From positions 89,827-153,826 of the forward strand of contig JBGSIB010000046.1 in the NCBI GenBank assembly GCA_041751955.1: a stretch of 64,000 bases of DNA, given 5' to 3'. Within the stretch, counting starts at the first letter, position 1. Each line of letters begins with the position of its first letter. This document shows, one piece after another, positions 17,025 through 25,605 of this stretch. A program made the translations under genes and the position numbers. The DNA comes from UBA2040 sp041751955. Its GTDB lineage: Bacteria; Bacteroidota; Bacteroidia; Flavobacteriales_D; Crocinitomicaceae. The notes under the pieces were generated by a model that had not been told where the DNA came from, made no database searches, and saw only the letters and a list, made by a program, of their open reading frames with translations.

Positions 17025-17708
17025 ATGAAACCATTGCGTTTTTTCTTTTTTCTAGCCGTACTTTTTTCTTTGTCTTCGTGCATAGAAATCATTGATGATA
17101 TTTCACTGAATGATGACGGTTCTGGAACCTTGAAATACAACATCAATCTCTCCGCCTCAAAAGTTAAGATTAATTCTATTTTAGCTTTGGATAGTTTGGA
17201 TGGTAAAAAAGTCCCATCGCGAGAAGAAATTCAGGGTAGAATAGACCATTTCAAGGATGTTTTTGAGAAAAGGCCAGGGATTTCGAACGTCACTATTTCA
17301 AGTGATTACAACAATTACATGTTTAAATTATCCTGTGATTTTGAATCAGTGAAATTGTTGCAAAGCGCCATCAAGAAAACACTCCAAGAGGAAGTGAAAG
17401 ATGATCAAAAATTATTGGATGAAAATGTGAACTGGATGGAGTGGGTAAACAATAGCTTTGTTCGCTCTGTACCAGACTTCACTATAAAGAAAGTATCCAA
17501 TTTGTCTGATGAAGAAAAAGAACTTTTAAAACAAGGTACTTACATATCCATTACGCGATTCCAAAGGGATGTAAAAGAATTTACCAACAGTAAAGCCGTT
17601 TTAGCCAAAAACAAAATGGCCGTTATGCTCAAAACGAATGTATATTCTTTGAGTCAAAACCCAGATTTATTGGAAAATACCATCTATCTTAGCCCCCTGA
17701 AACCATAA
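17025..17708 (+). CDS. lipoprotein of unknown function
   Basis: This 227-aa protein has a lipoprotein signal (FFFLAVLFSLSSC, lipobox cysteine about residue 19). The mature part opens with IEIIDDISLNDDGSGTLKY, a beta-hairpin start shared by many envelope lipoproteins whose N-terminus reads xLxxDGSGxxxxxI. A long helical, lysine/glutamate-rich section follows (SAIKKTLQEEVKDDQKLL). No enzymatic motif is seen. It is probably anchored in the periplasmic side of a membrane. It is the first gene of a six-gene plus-strand operon; the next gene begins 33 nt after its stop and is also an envelope protein of unknown function, so the two likely act together. Confidence 0.8.
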   Translation: MKPLRFFFFLAVLFSLSSCIEIIDDISLNDDGSGTLKYNINLSASKVKINSILALDSLDGKKVPSREEIQGRIDHFKDVFEKRPGISNVTISSDYNNYMFKLSCDFESVKLLQSAIKKTLQEEVKDDQKLLDENVNWMEWVNNSFVRSVPDFTIKKVSNLSDEEKELLKQGTYISITRFQRDVKEFTNSKAVLAKNKMAVMLKTNVYSLSQNPDLLENTIYLSPLKP

Positions 17709-17741
17709 GGTCAAAAATTGACTTTTTCGAAGAAAAAAAAC

Positions 17742-19667
17742 ATGAAAACTTTTAGTGTTATTCTTCTCATGTTGATTGCGTTTATTGAAGTGCGCGCTCA
17801 AAAATCTGAAGATTATATTCCCTTAGACGCCGTTACTGTATTCAGTATCAATAATATTACTTTACTGCAAAAAGTATCTCTAGATGAATTGGTTAAATAT
17901 GAGTTCATGCAAGAATTGCAACAAGAACTTTTCGATGGTTCAACTTCAGGGAAAACCATCAAAGAGTCGGGAATTGATTTTAACCAAAAACTAAATGTCT
18001 TTTACGGTAGAAATTTAAATTTTGAAATATCTGGTTTTACTTTTGGAATAAAAGATATCAATGAATTGTTCACTGTTTTTGATGATTTTGATAAACAAGA
18101 ATCATCCTTTGAAAACATTCAGTTTTATTCCAGTTACCTCAACCATCTTATCATTAAAGATAATATTGGCGTGTTGATCCGCGTCGATCCTTTGTATAGT
18201 CATGTCAATGAAATTGCTGATTCTATTTGGAGTGCAAGAGGTTACAATTATTGGGACCGATACCATTATAACCGTTACGATTATGATTACGATTACGATT
18301 ACGATGAAAACATCGAGGAAGGCTACGAAGAATTCCCGGAGGAAGAAATAGAAATAGATGAAGAAGATGATTCCGACATTTATGATGTTGAAGAGCAAGT
18401 GGAGGAAATTGAAGACACGGGCGACCTTTGGCACAAAGAAGAGGGTGTAGATAGTCCAAATTACTATGATATCCGCGATTCGGTGTATGCCGCTTTGAGT
18501 AGACAAAATCTAAATCAAATTTGTCAAGAACTTTTCATAGATGGTAAAAATTTGAAAAAAGCAGATGCTGCCTTGGCTTCACAACTAACGCATAATGTCG
18601 AAGGAACTTTTTATTTGGATAATTCCAGAAATGTTCAAAAATCTCAGCCTTTTTGGTACTATCAAAACATGTTGCCATCGCTGCACAAAGGACTTTCTGA
18701 GTTGTACATGGACAACAAAATCTTAGGTGACATTCGTTTAACGAATAACTCTCTTGAGGCAACAATGAAAACGAATTATGGAGACGCTTTAGGCTCCATT
18801 TACAAAGAATTGAACGACTCAAAGTTTGATAAAAAAGTCACCAAATACATACACAAAGACAATTCTGCCTATTTCACCTATAATGTGGATTTGGGCAAAG
18901 CATATGAAAAATCTTACGAGATTATCATGCCACTTCTTCGTGACGAAAAAAGCCGAAATGTGTCTGGAACTGTTATGGCGATTGAGTTTATGAATGCGTT
19001 TTTGAATAAAGACGCAATTTTTGACACCTACAAAGGAAGTGTTTTTGGAACTTTTAACGGGGTTAAGAAAATTCCCATTCGTCGCGTAATTTATAGTTAT
19101 GATGAAGATTTTAATTATACGGAAACAGAAGTATTTAATGAAGAAGATATTCCGATTTTCACATTAGGCTTTTCAACAGAAAGAAATGACCTTCCTCAAA
19201 TTTTCTTGGATCAAATGGCCAATTTGAATTCCGAATGGCAAAACAAAGGGAAATATTGGAAAATTGATAATGCCATTTTGAATACTATTCCTATGTACAT
19301 TATCAACAAAGGTGGTTTGTTCATTATGACTAACGATGAAAATCTTGCAGTGAATAATCCTGATGGTTTCGGGGCGGATAAAATTTCTCGTAAACAAATT
19401 AAAAAGACAAAGAAATCCGGATTCGTTTATGGAGAGGTCGACTGGTCAAAAGCGATTGATCATTTACCTACGGAATTCATGACCAATGACCAAAAAGAAA
19501 TGCTAGATGCTATTCGCATGAAATCAGGAAATATGACTTTGACCTCTTCAAAAACGACTATCAATAGTACCGAATTCAAATTGGTCTATGATTTCAATGA
19601 CACATACGATAATCCAGGTAAATACGTTTTAGATTTGGTAAATAGTTTGTTTGTCATCATGAAATAA
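17742..19667 (+). CDS. exported protein with acidic repeat region, DUF4836-like
   Basis: I start at 17742 (641 aa), where MKTFSVILLMLIAFIEVRAQ forms a signal peptide, not at the TTG 24 nt upstream. The N-terminal part (YIPLDAVTVFSINNITLLQKV) resembles Bacteroidota DUF4836-type periplasmic proteins, which open with a statement-like strand pattern about 'PKDA..V.SI'. That family call is from memory and uncertain. Residues about 175-235 are extremely acidic: a YD-repeat (RYDYDYDYDYDE) encoded by tandem GATTAC hexamers, then Glu/Asp runs. Beyond it the protein is ordinary mixed alpha/beta. No enzymatic motif is seen. The paralogue-like next gene at 19690 starts 22 nt after its stop. Confidence 0.8.
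   Translation: MKTFSVILLMLIAFIEVRAQKSEDYIPLDAVTVFSINNITLLQKVSLDELVKYEFMQELQQELFDGSTSGKTIKESGIDFNQKLNVFYGRNLNFEISGFTFGIKDINELFTVFDDFDKQESSFENIQFYSSYLNHLIIKDNIGVLIRVDPLYSHVNEIADSIWSARGYNYWDRYHYNRYDYDYDYDYDENIEEGYEEFPEEEIEIDEEDDSDIYDVEEQVEEIEDTGDLWHKEEGVDSPNYYDIRDSVYAALSRQNLNQICQELFIDGKNLKKADAALASQLTHNVEGTFYLDNSRNVQKSQPFWYYQNMLPSLHKGLSELYMDNKILGDIRLTNNSLEATMKTNYGDALGSIYKELNDSKFDKKVTKYIHKDNSAYFTYNVDLGKAYEKSYEIIMPLLRDEKSRNVSGTVMAIEFMNAFLNKDAIFDTYKGSVFGTFNGVKKIPIRRVIYSYDEDFNYTETEVFNEEDIPIFTLGFSTERNDLPQIFLDQMANLNSEWQNKGKYWKIDNAILNTIPMYIINKGGLFIMTNDENLAVNNPDGFGADKISRKQIKKTKKSGFVYGEVDWSKAIDHLPTEFMTNDQKEMLDAIRMKSGNMTLTSSKTTINSTEFKLVYDFNDTYDNPGKYVLDLVNSLFVIMK
18279..18302 (+). repeat. GATTAC hexamer tandem repeat inside the acidic protein gene
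   Basis: Four consecutive units (GATTAT then three GATTAC) follow a related CGTTAC. Copy change would insert or delete Tyr-Asp pairs without shifting the frame. Confidence 0.8.
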
Positions 19668-19689
19668 TACACAGCACCGCCTACTTTAC

Positions 19690-21018
19690 ATGTTAAAAAA
19701 AGTTTCATTAATTGTTTTCCTTTCTCTGTTATTGGCTGGTTTTCTAGTTGCAAGACATTTTTGGTTGAGCCAATCTGGAGAGCCCACTTTAATTGAACGC
19801 TTGCCAGAAGGAGACTTTTTAGTGCGCATGAATGTTCTGGATTTAGCTCAAGAAACCTCAGGTTTACTGCATTTCAATAAAGTTGAATTCCGTGATTTTG
19901 CCTCAAAGGAATTTTTGCTAGGTCAAGCCAAAAGTTACGGTTTAGACATGCAGCGGCCTGCTTACGGTTTTGCCAATGAAAATGGAGATTGGGGCGCTTT
20001 GATTCATGTCACAGATTCTAGTGAAATTGGAGCAGGAATTCTTCGTTTAAGAAAGGTTTTAAAGATAAACGACACCATTATTTCTGATCAACAAGTTTAC
20101 GCTTGGAACAAAGAAAAAGCTTATTTAGTTTACGGAAATAATTGGCTTTTTATTTTTAAAGGAAAAAACTTTGTCCGTTATTTGAATGGGATATTAAAAG
20201 CTAAATCCGGCCTAATATCGCCAATATGGGATGATTTTTTAAAACTGAAACAGTTTAGAGAAAAAAGCCTAGTCATCTATTCAAATTCTAAAGGAGTGAT
20301 GAAATATGGAATCGAAAAGGCCTTATTCGCTCATGAAGTAGATTCTTCAAGTATTACTTTGTTGTCCTATGTCAAAAGTATAAAGCCTTTCAATTTTAGT
20401 CAAAAGGAAGATGGATTGGCACTTGTCAACGACAAAAATTCAACGAGATATCTGAATTTGCATCTCAACGTTGCGGACTTTTATAACCACAAAGAAAGCC
20501 CCCTTTACAGGCTGATGGATAGAGCAAGTAAAAAAATTAGTTTTCCGCTCGATGATTTTTTAAAGACATGGAATGGAGATATTTCCTTTCGTGAAGGAGG
20601 GACTCAAGTTGTCAAAGAAAAATACATAGAATCTGTTATGGACGACAATTTTGAGGTGACTGAAGTTGTATCATTCAAAGAAACCAAAGTAAAAGGCTTT
20701 TCCATCGCTCTTTCCATGAATAAAAACGGCAACAATTTAATAGCCAAATTATTGAAAAAGGGAATTTTAACCCTAGATGAAGAGAGATACCGATTCTTAA
20801 TTTCTCCGCCCTTGAACTTTAAAAAGCAAGGTGAATATTTCATTTTTTATTCTAGCGATAAACCACCAATTTTGGAATCTAACAACAGTAATAACGGCTA
20901 TTTGAGTTATAAAAAAACTCCGTTCACCTTTTATTTGGATACTATTAATAACATGGAAGCTCACGGTAAATTGGAATTTCCTGTTCAACGTTTAATCCGT
21001 CGAAATAAATTTTTCTAA
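19690..21018 (+). CDS. membrane-anchored envelope protein, unknown function
   Basis: The protein is 442 aa. The N-terminus (LIVFLSLLLAGFLVARHFW) is a single hydrophobic segment that could be an uncleaved anchor or a signal peptide. After it, PTLIERLPEGDFLVRMNVLDLA echoes the opening of the product at 17742, suggesting the two are distant relatives that evolved by duplication. The rest has many beta-type strands and no catalytic motif. Its stop is followed after 22 nt by the sugar isomerase gene. Together with 17025 and 17742 it forms a three-gene envelope module of unknown role at the head of a longer operon. Confidence 0.75.
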   Translation: MLKKVSLIVFLSLLLAGFLVARHFWLSQSGEPTLIERLPEGDFLVRMNVLDLAQETSGLLHFNKVEFRDFASKEFLLGQAKSYGLDMQRPAYGFANENGDWGALIHVTDSSEIGAGILRLRKVLKINDTIISDQQVYAWNKEKAYLVYGNNWLFIFKGKNFVRYLNGILKAKSGLISPIWDDFLKLKQFREKSLVIYSNSKGVMKYGIEKALFAHEVDSSSITLLSYVKSIKPFNFSQKEDGLALVNDKNSTRYLNLHLNVADFYNHKESPLYRLMDRASKKISFPLDDFLKTWNGDISFREGGTQVVKEKYIESVMDDNFEVTEVVSFKETKVKGFSIALSMNKNGNNLIAKLLKKGILTLDEERYRFLISPPLNFKKQGEYFIFYSSDKPPILESNNSNNGYLSYKKTPFTFYLDTINNMEAHGKLEFPVQRLIRRNKFF

Positions 21019-21040
21019 CTTCGTACAAAAAAACACCCAT

Positions 21041-22042
21041 ATGGACGCAAACAAACTAATGAGAGATCTTATCGTGAATTTCCCTAATCAGCTCGCTGAA
21101 GCATTGGAAATAGCGAGTAAAAGTAACTTCCGCAAAGCTGACAAAGAAATCAAAAATGTGATGATTTGTGGTATGGGTGGATCCGGAATTGGTGGACTTA
21201 TAGTTTCGCAATGGTTGTTTAATGATTTATCCGTTCCAGTAGATTTTTGTCAGGACTACGATTTACCAAACTACGTGAATGAAAACACCTTAGTTATTGC
21301 GTCATCTTATTCTGGAAATACAGAAGAAACTTTGATGAGTCTGGAAGGTGCAATGGCTAAAGGCTCCAAAATTATGGGCATAACTTCAGGCGGAAAATTA
21401 GCTGCGCTTTGTGAAGAAAAAGGATACGATTATGTTCTTGTTCCTGGTGGCAATCCACCTCGTGCATCTATGGGGTATTCAATTGTTCAATTGGTCAATA
21501 TTTTTGTTCAATTAGGAATGTGTCCAGCTCAAAGATTGGTTGAGATTCAAAAAGGATTGGACTTAATTGTTGCTGATCAAGAACATATAAGAGCTGTGTC
21601 AAGACAATTTGCGGAGGCTTTAAAAGATAAAATAGCTATTTTCTATTCTTCAGCAGCTTATTCTGGAATGACAGTTCGTGCTCGTCAGCAGTTCAATGAA
21701 AATTCTAAAAAATTGGCCCACGCTCATTTTTTACCAGAAATGAATCACAACGAACTTTTAGGTTGGACAGGCGGTGACAGCCGTTTTGGTGTTATGTTTT
21801 TTGAAACGCATGATTTGAATGTTCGCAACAAAAAAAGAGTTGAAATTACTTTGGATATCATCCGGAAAAAAACAGATACAGTTTTGATTGCCGAAGCAAA
21901 GGGAGAATCTAAAATAGAGAAATCAATATACTTGAACAATATAATCGATTGGACTTCTTATCTGGTTGCAGAAATCAATAATATAGATTCAGTTGAGATT
22001 GATGTGATTGACTTTTTGAAAGATTCACTGGCCAAAGTATAA
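21041..22042 (+). CDS. bifunctional phosphoglucose/phosphomannose isomerase
   Basis: The 333-aa protein has two SIS domains. The N-terminal one carries ICGMGGSGIGGLIVS (about residues 43-57) and the sugar-binding SSYSGNTEETL (about 88-98). PGGNPPRASMGYS (about 137-149) follows, with the arginine expected in the active site, then the C-terminal SIS domain with LPEMNHNELLGW. These are the hallmarks of the bacterial/archaeal bifunctional PGI/PMI family, which interconverts glucose-6-phosphate, fructose-6-phosphate and mannose-6-phosphate in the cytoplasm. The length is standard. It links central sugar metabolism to nucleotide-sugar precursors. Only 2 nt separate it from lipB. Confidence 0.92.
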   Translation: MDANKLMRDLIVNFPNQLAEALEIASKSNFRKADKEIKNVMICGMGGSGIGGLIVSQWLFNDLSVPVDFCQDYDLPNYVNENTLVIASSYSGNTEETLMSLEGAMAKGSKIMGITSGGKLAALCEEKGYDYVLVPGGNPPRASMGYSIVQLVNIFVQLGMCPAQRLVEIQKGLDLIVADQEHIRAVSRQFAEALKDKIAIFYSSAAYSGMTVRARQQFNENSKKLAHAHFLPEMNHNELLGWTGGDSRFGVMFFETHDLNVRNKKRVEITLDIIRKKTDTVLIAEAKGESKIEKSIYLNNIIDWTSYLVAEINNIDSVEIDVIDFLKDSLAKV

Positions 22043-22044
22043 GC

Positions 22045-22743
22045 GTGAAAGCTATTGTGCACTTCGAAGATTTGGGCTTGATGGATTACCAAGAAGCTTG
22101 GGATTATCAAGAAAAAATCTTTGCGAGGACTATAGCACAAAAAATTGAAAATCGTAACAACGAAACGCAAATTCTGACGCAAAACTACCTGCTCTTTTGT
22201 GAGCATCCTCACGTTTTTACATTAGGTAAAAGTGGTAAAGAAGAACATTTGCTGTTGAACGAAAATCAGCTTAAAGAAAAACAAGCTACGTACTATAAAA
22301 TCAATCGAGGTGGTGATATCACCTATCATGGCCCCGGACAGTTGGTTGGCTATCCAATCTTTGATTTGGATCACTTTTTCTCGGATATTCATAAATATTT
22401 GCGGTTTTTAGAAGAAGCTGTTATTCAAACTCTAACGGAATACGGTCTTGAATCAGGCCGAGTAGAAGGCCTGACGGGAGTTTGGATTGGTGGCGATTCG
22501 GAAAATCCCCGTAAGATTTGTGCCATGGGTGTTAAATCTTCTCGCTGGGTGACGATGCATGGAATTGGATTCAATGTAAATTCAGACTTGAGCTATTTTG
22601 AATATATTGTCCCTTGTGGAATAGAAGATAAAGCCGTAACTTCCATGAAAAAAGAATTGGGAAGAGAGATAGATATGGATGAATTGAAAGCCATACTCAA
22701 AACAAAACTCGCCCAACTTTTCGATTACGAATACGCAGGTTAG
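22045..22743 (+). CDS. lipB: octanoyl-ACP:protein N-octanoyltransferase (LipB)
   Basis: LipB moves octanoate from acyl carrier protein to lipoyl domains, the first step of lipoate cofactor synthesis. The 232-aa protein shows GGDITYHGPGQLVGYPI (residues about 89-105), K164 in KICAMGVKSSRW and the catalytic C191 in VPCGIEDK; Lys and Cys are the established catalytic pair. The start is GTG at 22045. It is a cytoplasmic enzyme. The gene is 2 nt after the isomerase and 1 nt before the hydrolase gene, so it is co-transcribed; LipA is not in the window. Confidence 0.96.
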   Translation: MKAIVHFEDLGLMDYQEAWDYQEKIFARTIAQKIENRNNETQILTQNYLLFCEHPHVFTLGKSGKEEHLLLNENQLKEKQATYYKINRGGDITYHGPGQLVGYPIFDLDHFFSDIHKYLRFLEEAVIQTLTEYGLESGRVEGLTGVWIGGDSENPRKICAMGVKSSRWVTMHGIGFNVNSDLSYFEYIVPCGIEDKAVTSMKKELGREIDMDELKAILKTKLAQLFDYEYAG

Positions 22744-22744
22744 C

Positions 22745-23995
22745 ATGAGTACACTTTTCAGTTGGGTAAAAAAAGCTTTCAAAGTTTTTGGCGTTTTTCT
22801 TCTGGCGATAATTATTATCGTTAATCTTTTTATTGTTCTATCCGGAAGATTTTATCTGTATAAGGGAATTGCCAATACTTACTTAATCGGCAAAACGGGA
22901 CCCGACATATACGATTTGGATGTTTTTCCTTATTCCACCATACAAAAAGCAGATAGTGCCTTTACATGGCAGAAAAACGACCAATACAATCAATACAATT
23001 TAAGTTCTGCTGAAGAAAATTTGAATCAAAAAACTAAAACCACAGCTTTTTTGGTTTTCAAAGGAGATAGCTTACTGTTTGAAAAATATTATGAAAAACA
23101 TGCCATTAGCACAGTTTCAAATATGTTTTCTGCAGCAAAAACTGTCGTTGGTTTGCTGATAGGCGTTGCTTTGGATGAAGGTAAAATTAAATCGCTTGAT
23201 GAATCTGTTGGAAATTATATTCCCAGTTTCAAAAGCGACGATAAAAAATACATCACCATTCGCCATCTATTACAAATGGCTTCTGGTTTGGATTGGCAAG
23301 AAAGTGGTAAAAATCCTTTGTCTGAAAATGCAGAGTCTTATTACGGAACGGATTTGTATGGATTGGTCAGTCGCCAAAAGGGAGTTGATAAACCAGGGAA
23401 ATATTTTAATTACCAAAGTGGTAACTCTCAATTGCTAGGATTTGTTGTTGAAAAAGCAACAGGAATGAATCTTTCCAAATATGCCGAGACTAAACTTTGG
23501 CGAAAAATTGGAACGCAAAGTGATGCTTTTTGGAGCTTGGATAAGGAAAATGGTGATGAAAAGTCATTTTGTTGCCTGTATGCCACAGCCCAAGATTTTG
23601 GTCGCTTGGGACGTTTGATACTTCAAGAGGGAGAGTGGAATGGTCAACAAGTTGTTTCGAAAAAGTACATGCAGGAAATGTTCAATAGCCGTGCACCACA
23701 AACGGATGATTTCATAGAAAACACCTGTTATGGTATGCACATTTGGACCTATTTTGATGGCGAAGATCAGGTATATTATTGCCGTGGAATTTTAGGGCAG
23801 TACATCGCTGTGATTCCCAATAAGAACGTCATTTTTGTTCGTCTTGGTCATAAGCGAATTGACTCAATGAAATATGACGAATATAAACGTAGAAAGGCGA
23901 AGGGAGAGAAGGTAAACCAGAAGGAAATCGATCACCCAAAGGATTTTCTGAAGCAATTGAAAACAGCCAAGCGGATTGCAGCTTTGACAAAATAG
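22745..23995 (+). CDS. membrane-anchored serine hydrolase, beta-lactamase/PBP4 fold
   Basis: The 416-aa protein has one N-terminal transmembrane segment (about residues 14-33), so the catalytic domain is periplasmic. The class C beta-lactamase-type motifs are visible: SxxK at 129-132 (FSAAKT) and a Tyr motif at about 223 (YQSGN, replacing the usual Y-x-N). No convincing KTG/HxG triad is obvious near the C-terminus. Family members include esterases and D-amino-acid peptidases as well as beta-lactamases, so I do not call resistance. The C-terminus is rich in Lys (RRKAKGEKVNQKE). It is the last gene of the operon, followed by a strong terminator. Confidence 0.85.
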   Translation: MSTLFSWVKKAFKVFGVFLLAIIIIVNLFIVLSGRFYLYKGIANTYLIGKTGPDIYDLDVFPYSTIQKADSAFTWQKNDQYNQYNLSSAEENLNQKTKTTAFLVFKGDSLLFEKYYEKHAISTVSNMFSAAKTVVGLLIGVALDEGKIKSLDESVGNYIPSFKSDDKKYITIRHLLQMASGLDWQESGKNPLSENAESYYGTDLYGLVSRQKGVDKPGKYFNYQSGNSQLLGFVVEKATGMNLSKYAETKLWRKIGTQSDAFWSLDKENGDEKSFCCLYATAQDFGRLGRLILQEGEWNGQQVVSKKYMQEMFNSRAPQTDDFIENTCYGMHIWTYFDGEDQVYYCRGILGQYIAVIPNKNVIFVRLGHKRIDSMKYDEYKRRKAKGEKVNQKEIDHPKDFLKQLKTAKRIAALTK

Positions 23996-24013
23996 TTATC
24001 CAGAAAAATAATG

Positions 24014-24057
24014 AAAAAAAGATAGGGGCGAAAAATTTTTCGCCCCTATCTTTTTTT
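24014..24057. terminator. 44-bp perfect palindromic bidirectional terminator
   Basis: Bases 24014-24035 (AAAAAAAGATAGGGGCG then five A) are the exact reverse complement of 24036-24057. The GC-rich core is followed by seven or more T on either strand, so it should end both the plus operon (stop 23995) and the minus M48 gene (stop 24085). Confidence 0.93.
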
Positions 24058-24084
24058 TACCCAATTTATGGGCTGAATGCGTTT

Positions 24085-24888
24085 TTACAATTTTGAAACA
24101 ATCTGCCTGTAAGCGTTTTCATTTGTATTTGAACCTGTACAACCTAATGTTGTTTTAGCGGTATTGAAATGCTCAATTCTTTTTCCTGGATCAGGATGTG
24201 TACTCAAAAATTCTGGCTGTCTCGTACCCCCCATATCAGTTATTTTTTGGAAGAAACCTCCACCGCCTGCAGCATCATAGTCTGTTGGGCATAAATACTC
24301 AACTGAAAATTGATCGGCCTCAGTTTCATGTGCTCTTGAGTTTTTCAATCCAATAATACCAGCGGTAATTTCTTTCAACATGGCACGGTTTCCGGCTAGT
24401 ATATCTAAAAGAACCCCTACGCCATACATCTTCGTCATTTGACGTGTAGAGTGACGTTTATCTGCATGGGCAATTTCATGTCCCATAACCCCAGCGAATT
24501 GTGCTTCATTGTCTAAAAATTTTAAAATTCCAGTATAAACATAGATGTAACCACCGGGTGTGCAAAAAGCATTCAATACACTGTCATTATCGATGATTCT
24601 CAATCTCCATTGGAATTTATCTTTGTTTGTAACTTTTCCAGAATTTAAAATTTTGTCGCGCACGCGATATATCATTTGATAGGCAGCTACGTTACTACTG
24701 GAGTCTAAAAGTGGATATTCAGCTGCGTTTCCATCTATTTCGGCGGCTACTTGAGCGCCAAACTCTTTGTCTTGTTCAATAGTGAAAAGGTTAAATCCTT
24801 GACCTTTCTTTTCTTTATTAAAAACGCCACAAGCGCTTATTATCACCAGTAGTAATAAGCCTAAAGCTATGCTATTTAATTTCTTCAT
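24085..24888 (-). CDS. M48-family zinc metalloprotease, lipoprotein (BepA/LoiP-like)
   Basis: The 267-aa protein has a lipobox at VIISAC (lipidated C20). The zinc motif is HEIAH (137-141) and the third ligand is E188 (HETEADQF, ExxxD pattern). FCTPGGYIYVYTGIL is the family signature strand before the zinc helix. The ending STHPDPGKRIEHF also matches bacterial M48 C-terminal regions. Related lipoproteins (BepA, LoiP, YfgC) act in periplasmic quality control of outer-membrane proteins, so that role is likely but inferred. The C-terminus has cysteines. A TAACTTTG -7 box lies about 20 nt upstream. The gene is downstream of the PAP2-like gene on the same strand. Confidence 0.92.
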   Translation of the reverse strand: MKKLNSIALGLLLLVIISACGVFNKEKKGQGFNLFTIEQDKEFGAQVAAEIDGNAAEYPLLDSSSNVAAYQMIYRVRDKILNSGKVTNKDKFQWRLRIIDNDSVLNAFCTPGGYIYVYTGILKFLDNEAQFAGVMGHEIAHADKRHSTRQMTKMYGVGVLLDILAGNRAMLKEITAGIIGLKNSRAHETEADQFSVEYLCPTDYDAAGGGGFFQKITDMGGTRQPEFLSTHPDPGKRIEHFNTAKTTLGCTGSNTNENAYRQIVSKL

Positions 24889-24907
24889 TTTTATTTAATT
24901 ATTTCTT

Positions 24908-24915
24908 CAAAGTTA
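24908..24915 (-). promoter_or_regulatory. -7 box (TAACTTTG) for the M48 gene
   Basis: Perfect TAnnTTTG match 20 nt before the start codon; no clear -33 TTTG at the usual distance. Confidence 0.35.
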
Positions 24916-24947
24916 GACATTTCATTAAAATCAGAACTTTTGTTTTC

Positions 24948-25604
24948 TCAATATCCAGATGGATAAAAATAATTGATGAGAAAAACAATGGTGCAACTTC
25001 CAATGAAACCATACAAAACTTGAGCCAAGGTATGTTTATTCAAGTAAATTCGACTGGACATCACAAATCCAGTAACGAATACGGCGATCATCAACAAGCT
25101 GAAACTGAAATAAATAGAGTTGGCACAGTATGCGAAAATAAGTCCTGTTAAAATTCCCGTACCACAAGCGTGCAAACTGATTTTGGTGTACAGATTAATC
25201 CATGCGAATAATCCAATGGTAACGAAGCCACTTAAGGGTAAAGCATAAATATATTTTGGCAAATACACCTTGCTGGGCATGAAGATGAAAAAGAGATAGA
25301 GCAAAAGGCAATATCCTGCAGTTATTAGCAGCGGGATAAGTCGCTCGCGTCTGTCATCTATTTCTATGCTTGAAATTACTTTGCGTGACATCAACATGAG
25401 CAAAGTAAGACCAGGCGCCACAACACTGCAAACAAAAAAGATGAGTAGAATCGATAATTTGTTTTGTGGTGCTAGATGATAGAGTGAATCGTCGTTGATG
25501 ATAAAACCTTCCCAAGACGGTATGTACATCAAGATTACCAGCGCGTACAAAGGCATGAACAGTGGAACAAAAACCCAAGATATAATCTGAGCGAACGTTT
25601 TCAT
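24948..25604 (-). CDS. integral membrane protein, PAP2-superfamily-like
   Basis: The 218-aa protein is almost entirely hydrophobic, with about six transmembrane segments. SLHACGTGILTGL (about residues 143-155) and SSRIYLNKHTLAQVLYGF (about 182-199) line up with the last two phosphatase motifs of PAP2 acid-phosphatase/undecaprenyl-diphosphatase proteins: S(G)H and SRxxxxxH(xx)D. The final acidic residue is replaced (Q in HTLAQ), so the enzyme activity is doubtful. It is probably an inner-membrane lipid-phosphatase relative. It lies 1 nt after rpoN, so it should be translated from the rpoN transcript. Confidence 0.7.
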   Translation of the reverse strand: MKTFAQIISWVFVPLFMPLYALVILMYIPSWEGFIINDDSLYHLAPQNKLSILLIFFVCSVVAPGLTLLMLMSRKVISSIEIDDRRERLIPLLITAGYCLLLYLFFIFMPSKVYLPKYIYALPLSGFVTIGLFAWINLYTKISLHACGTGILTGLIFAYCANSIYFSFSLLMIAVFVTGFVMSSRIYLNKHTLAQVLYGFIGSCTIVFLINYFYPSGY

Positions 25605-25605
25605 T

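Noticed and set aside
22745..23995. Beta-lactamase resistance gene
   Set aside because: The fold motifs fit a broad hydrolase family and the third motif is not clear, so a resistance call is not supported.
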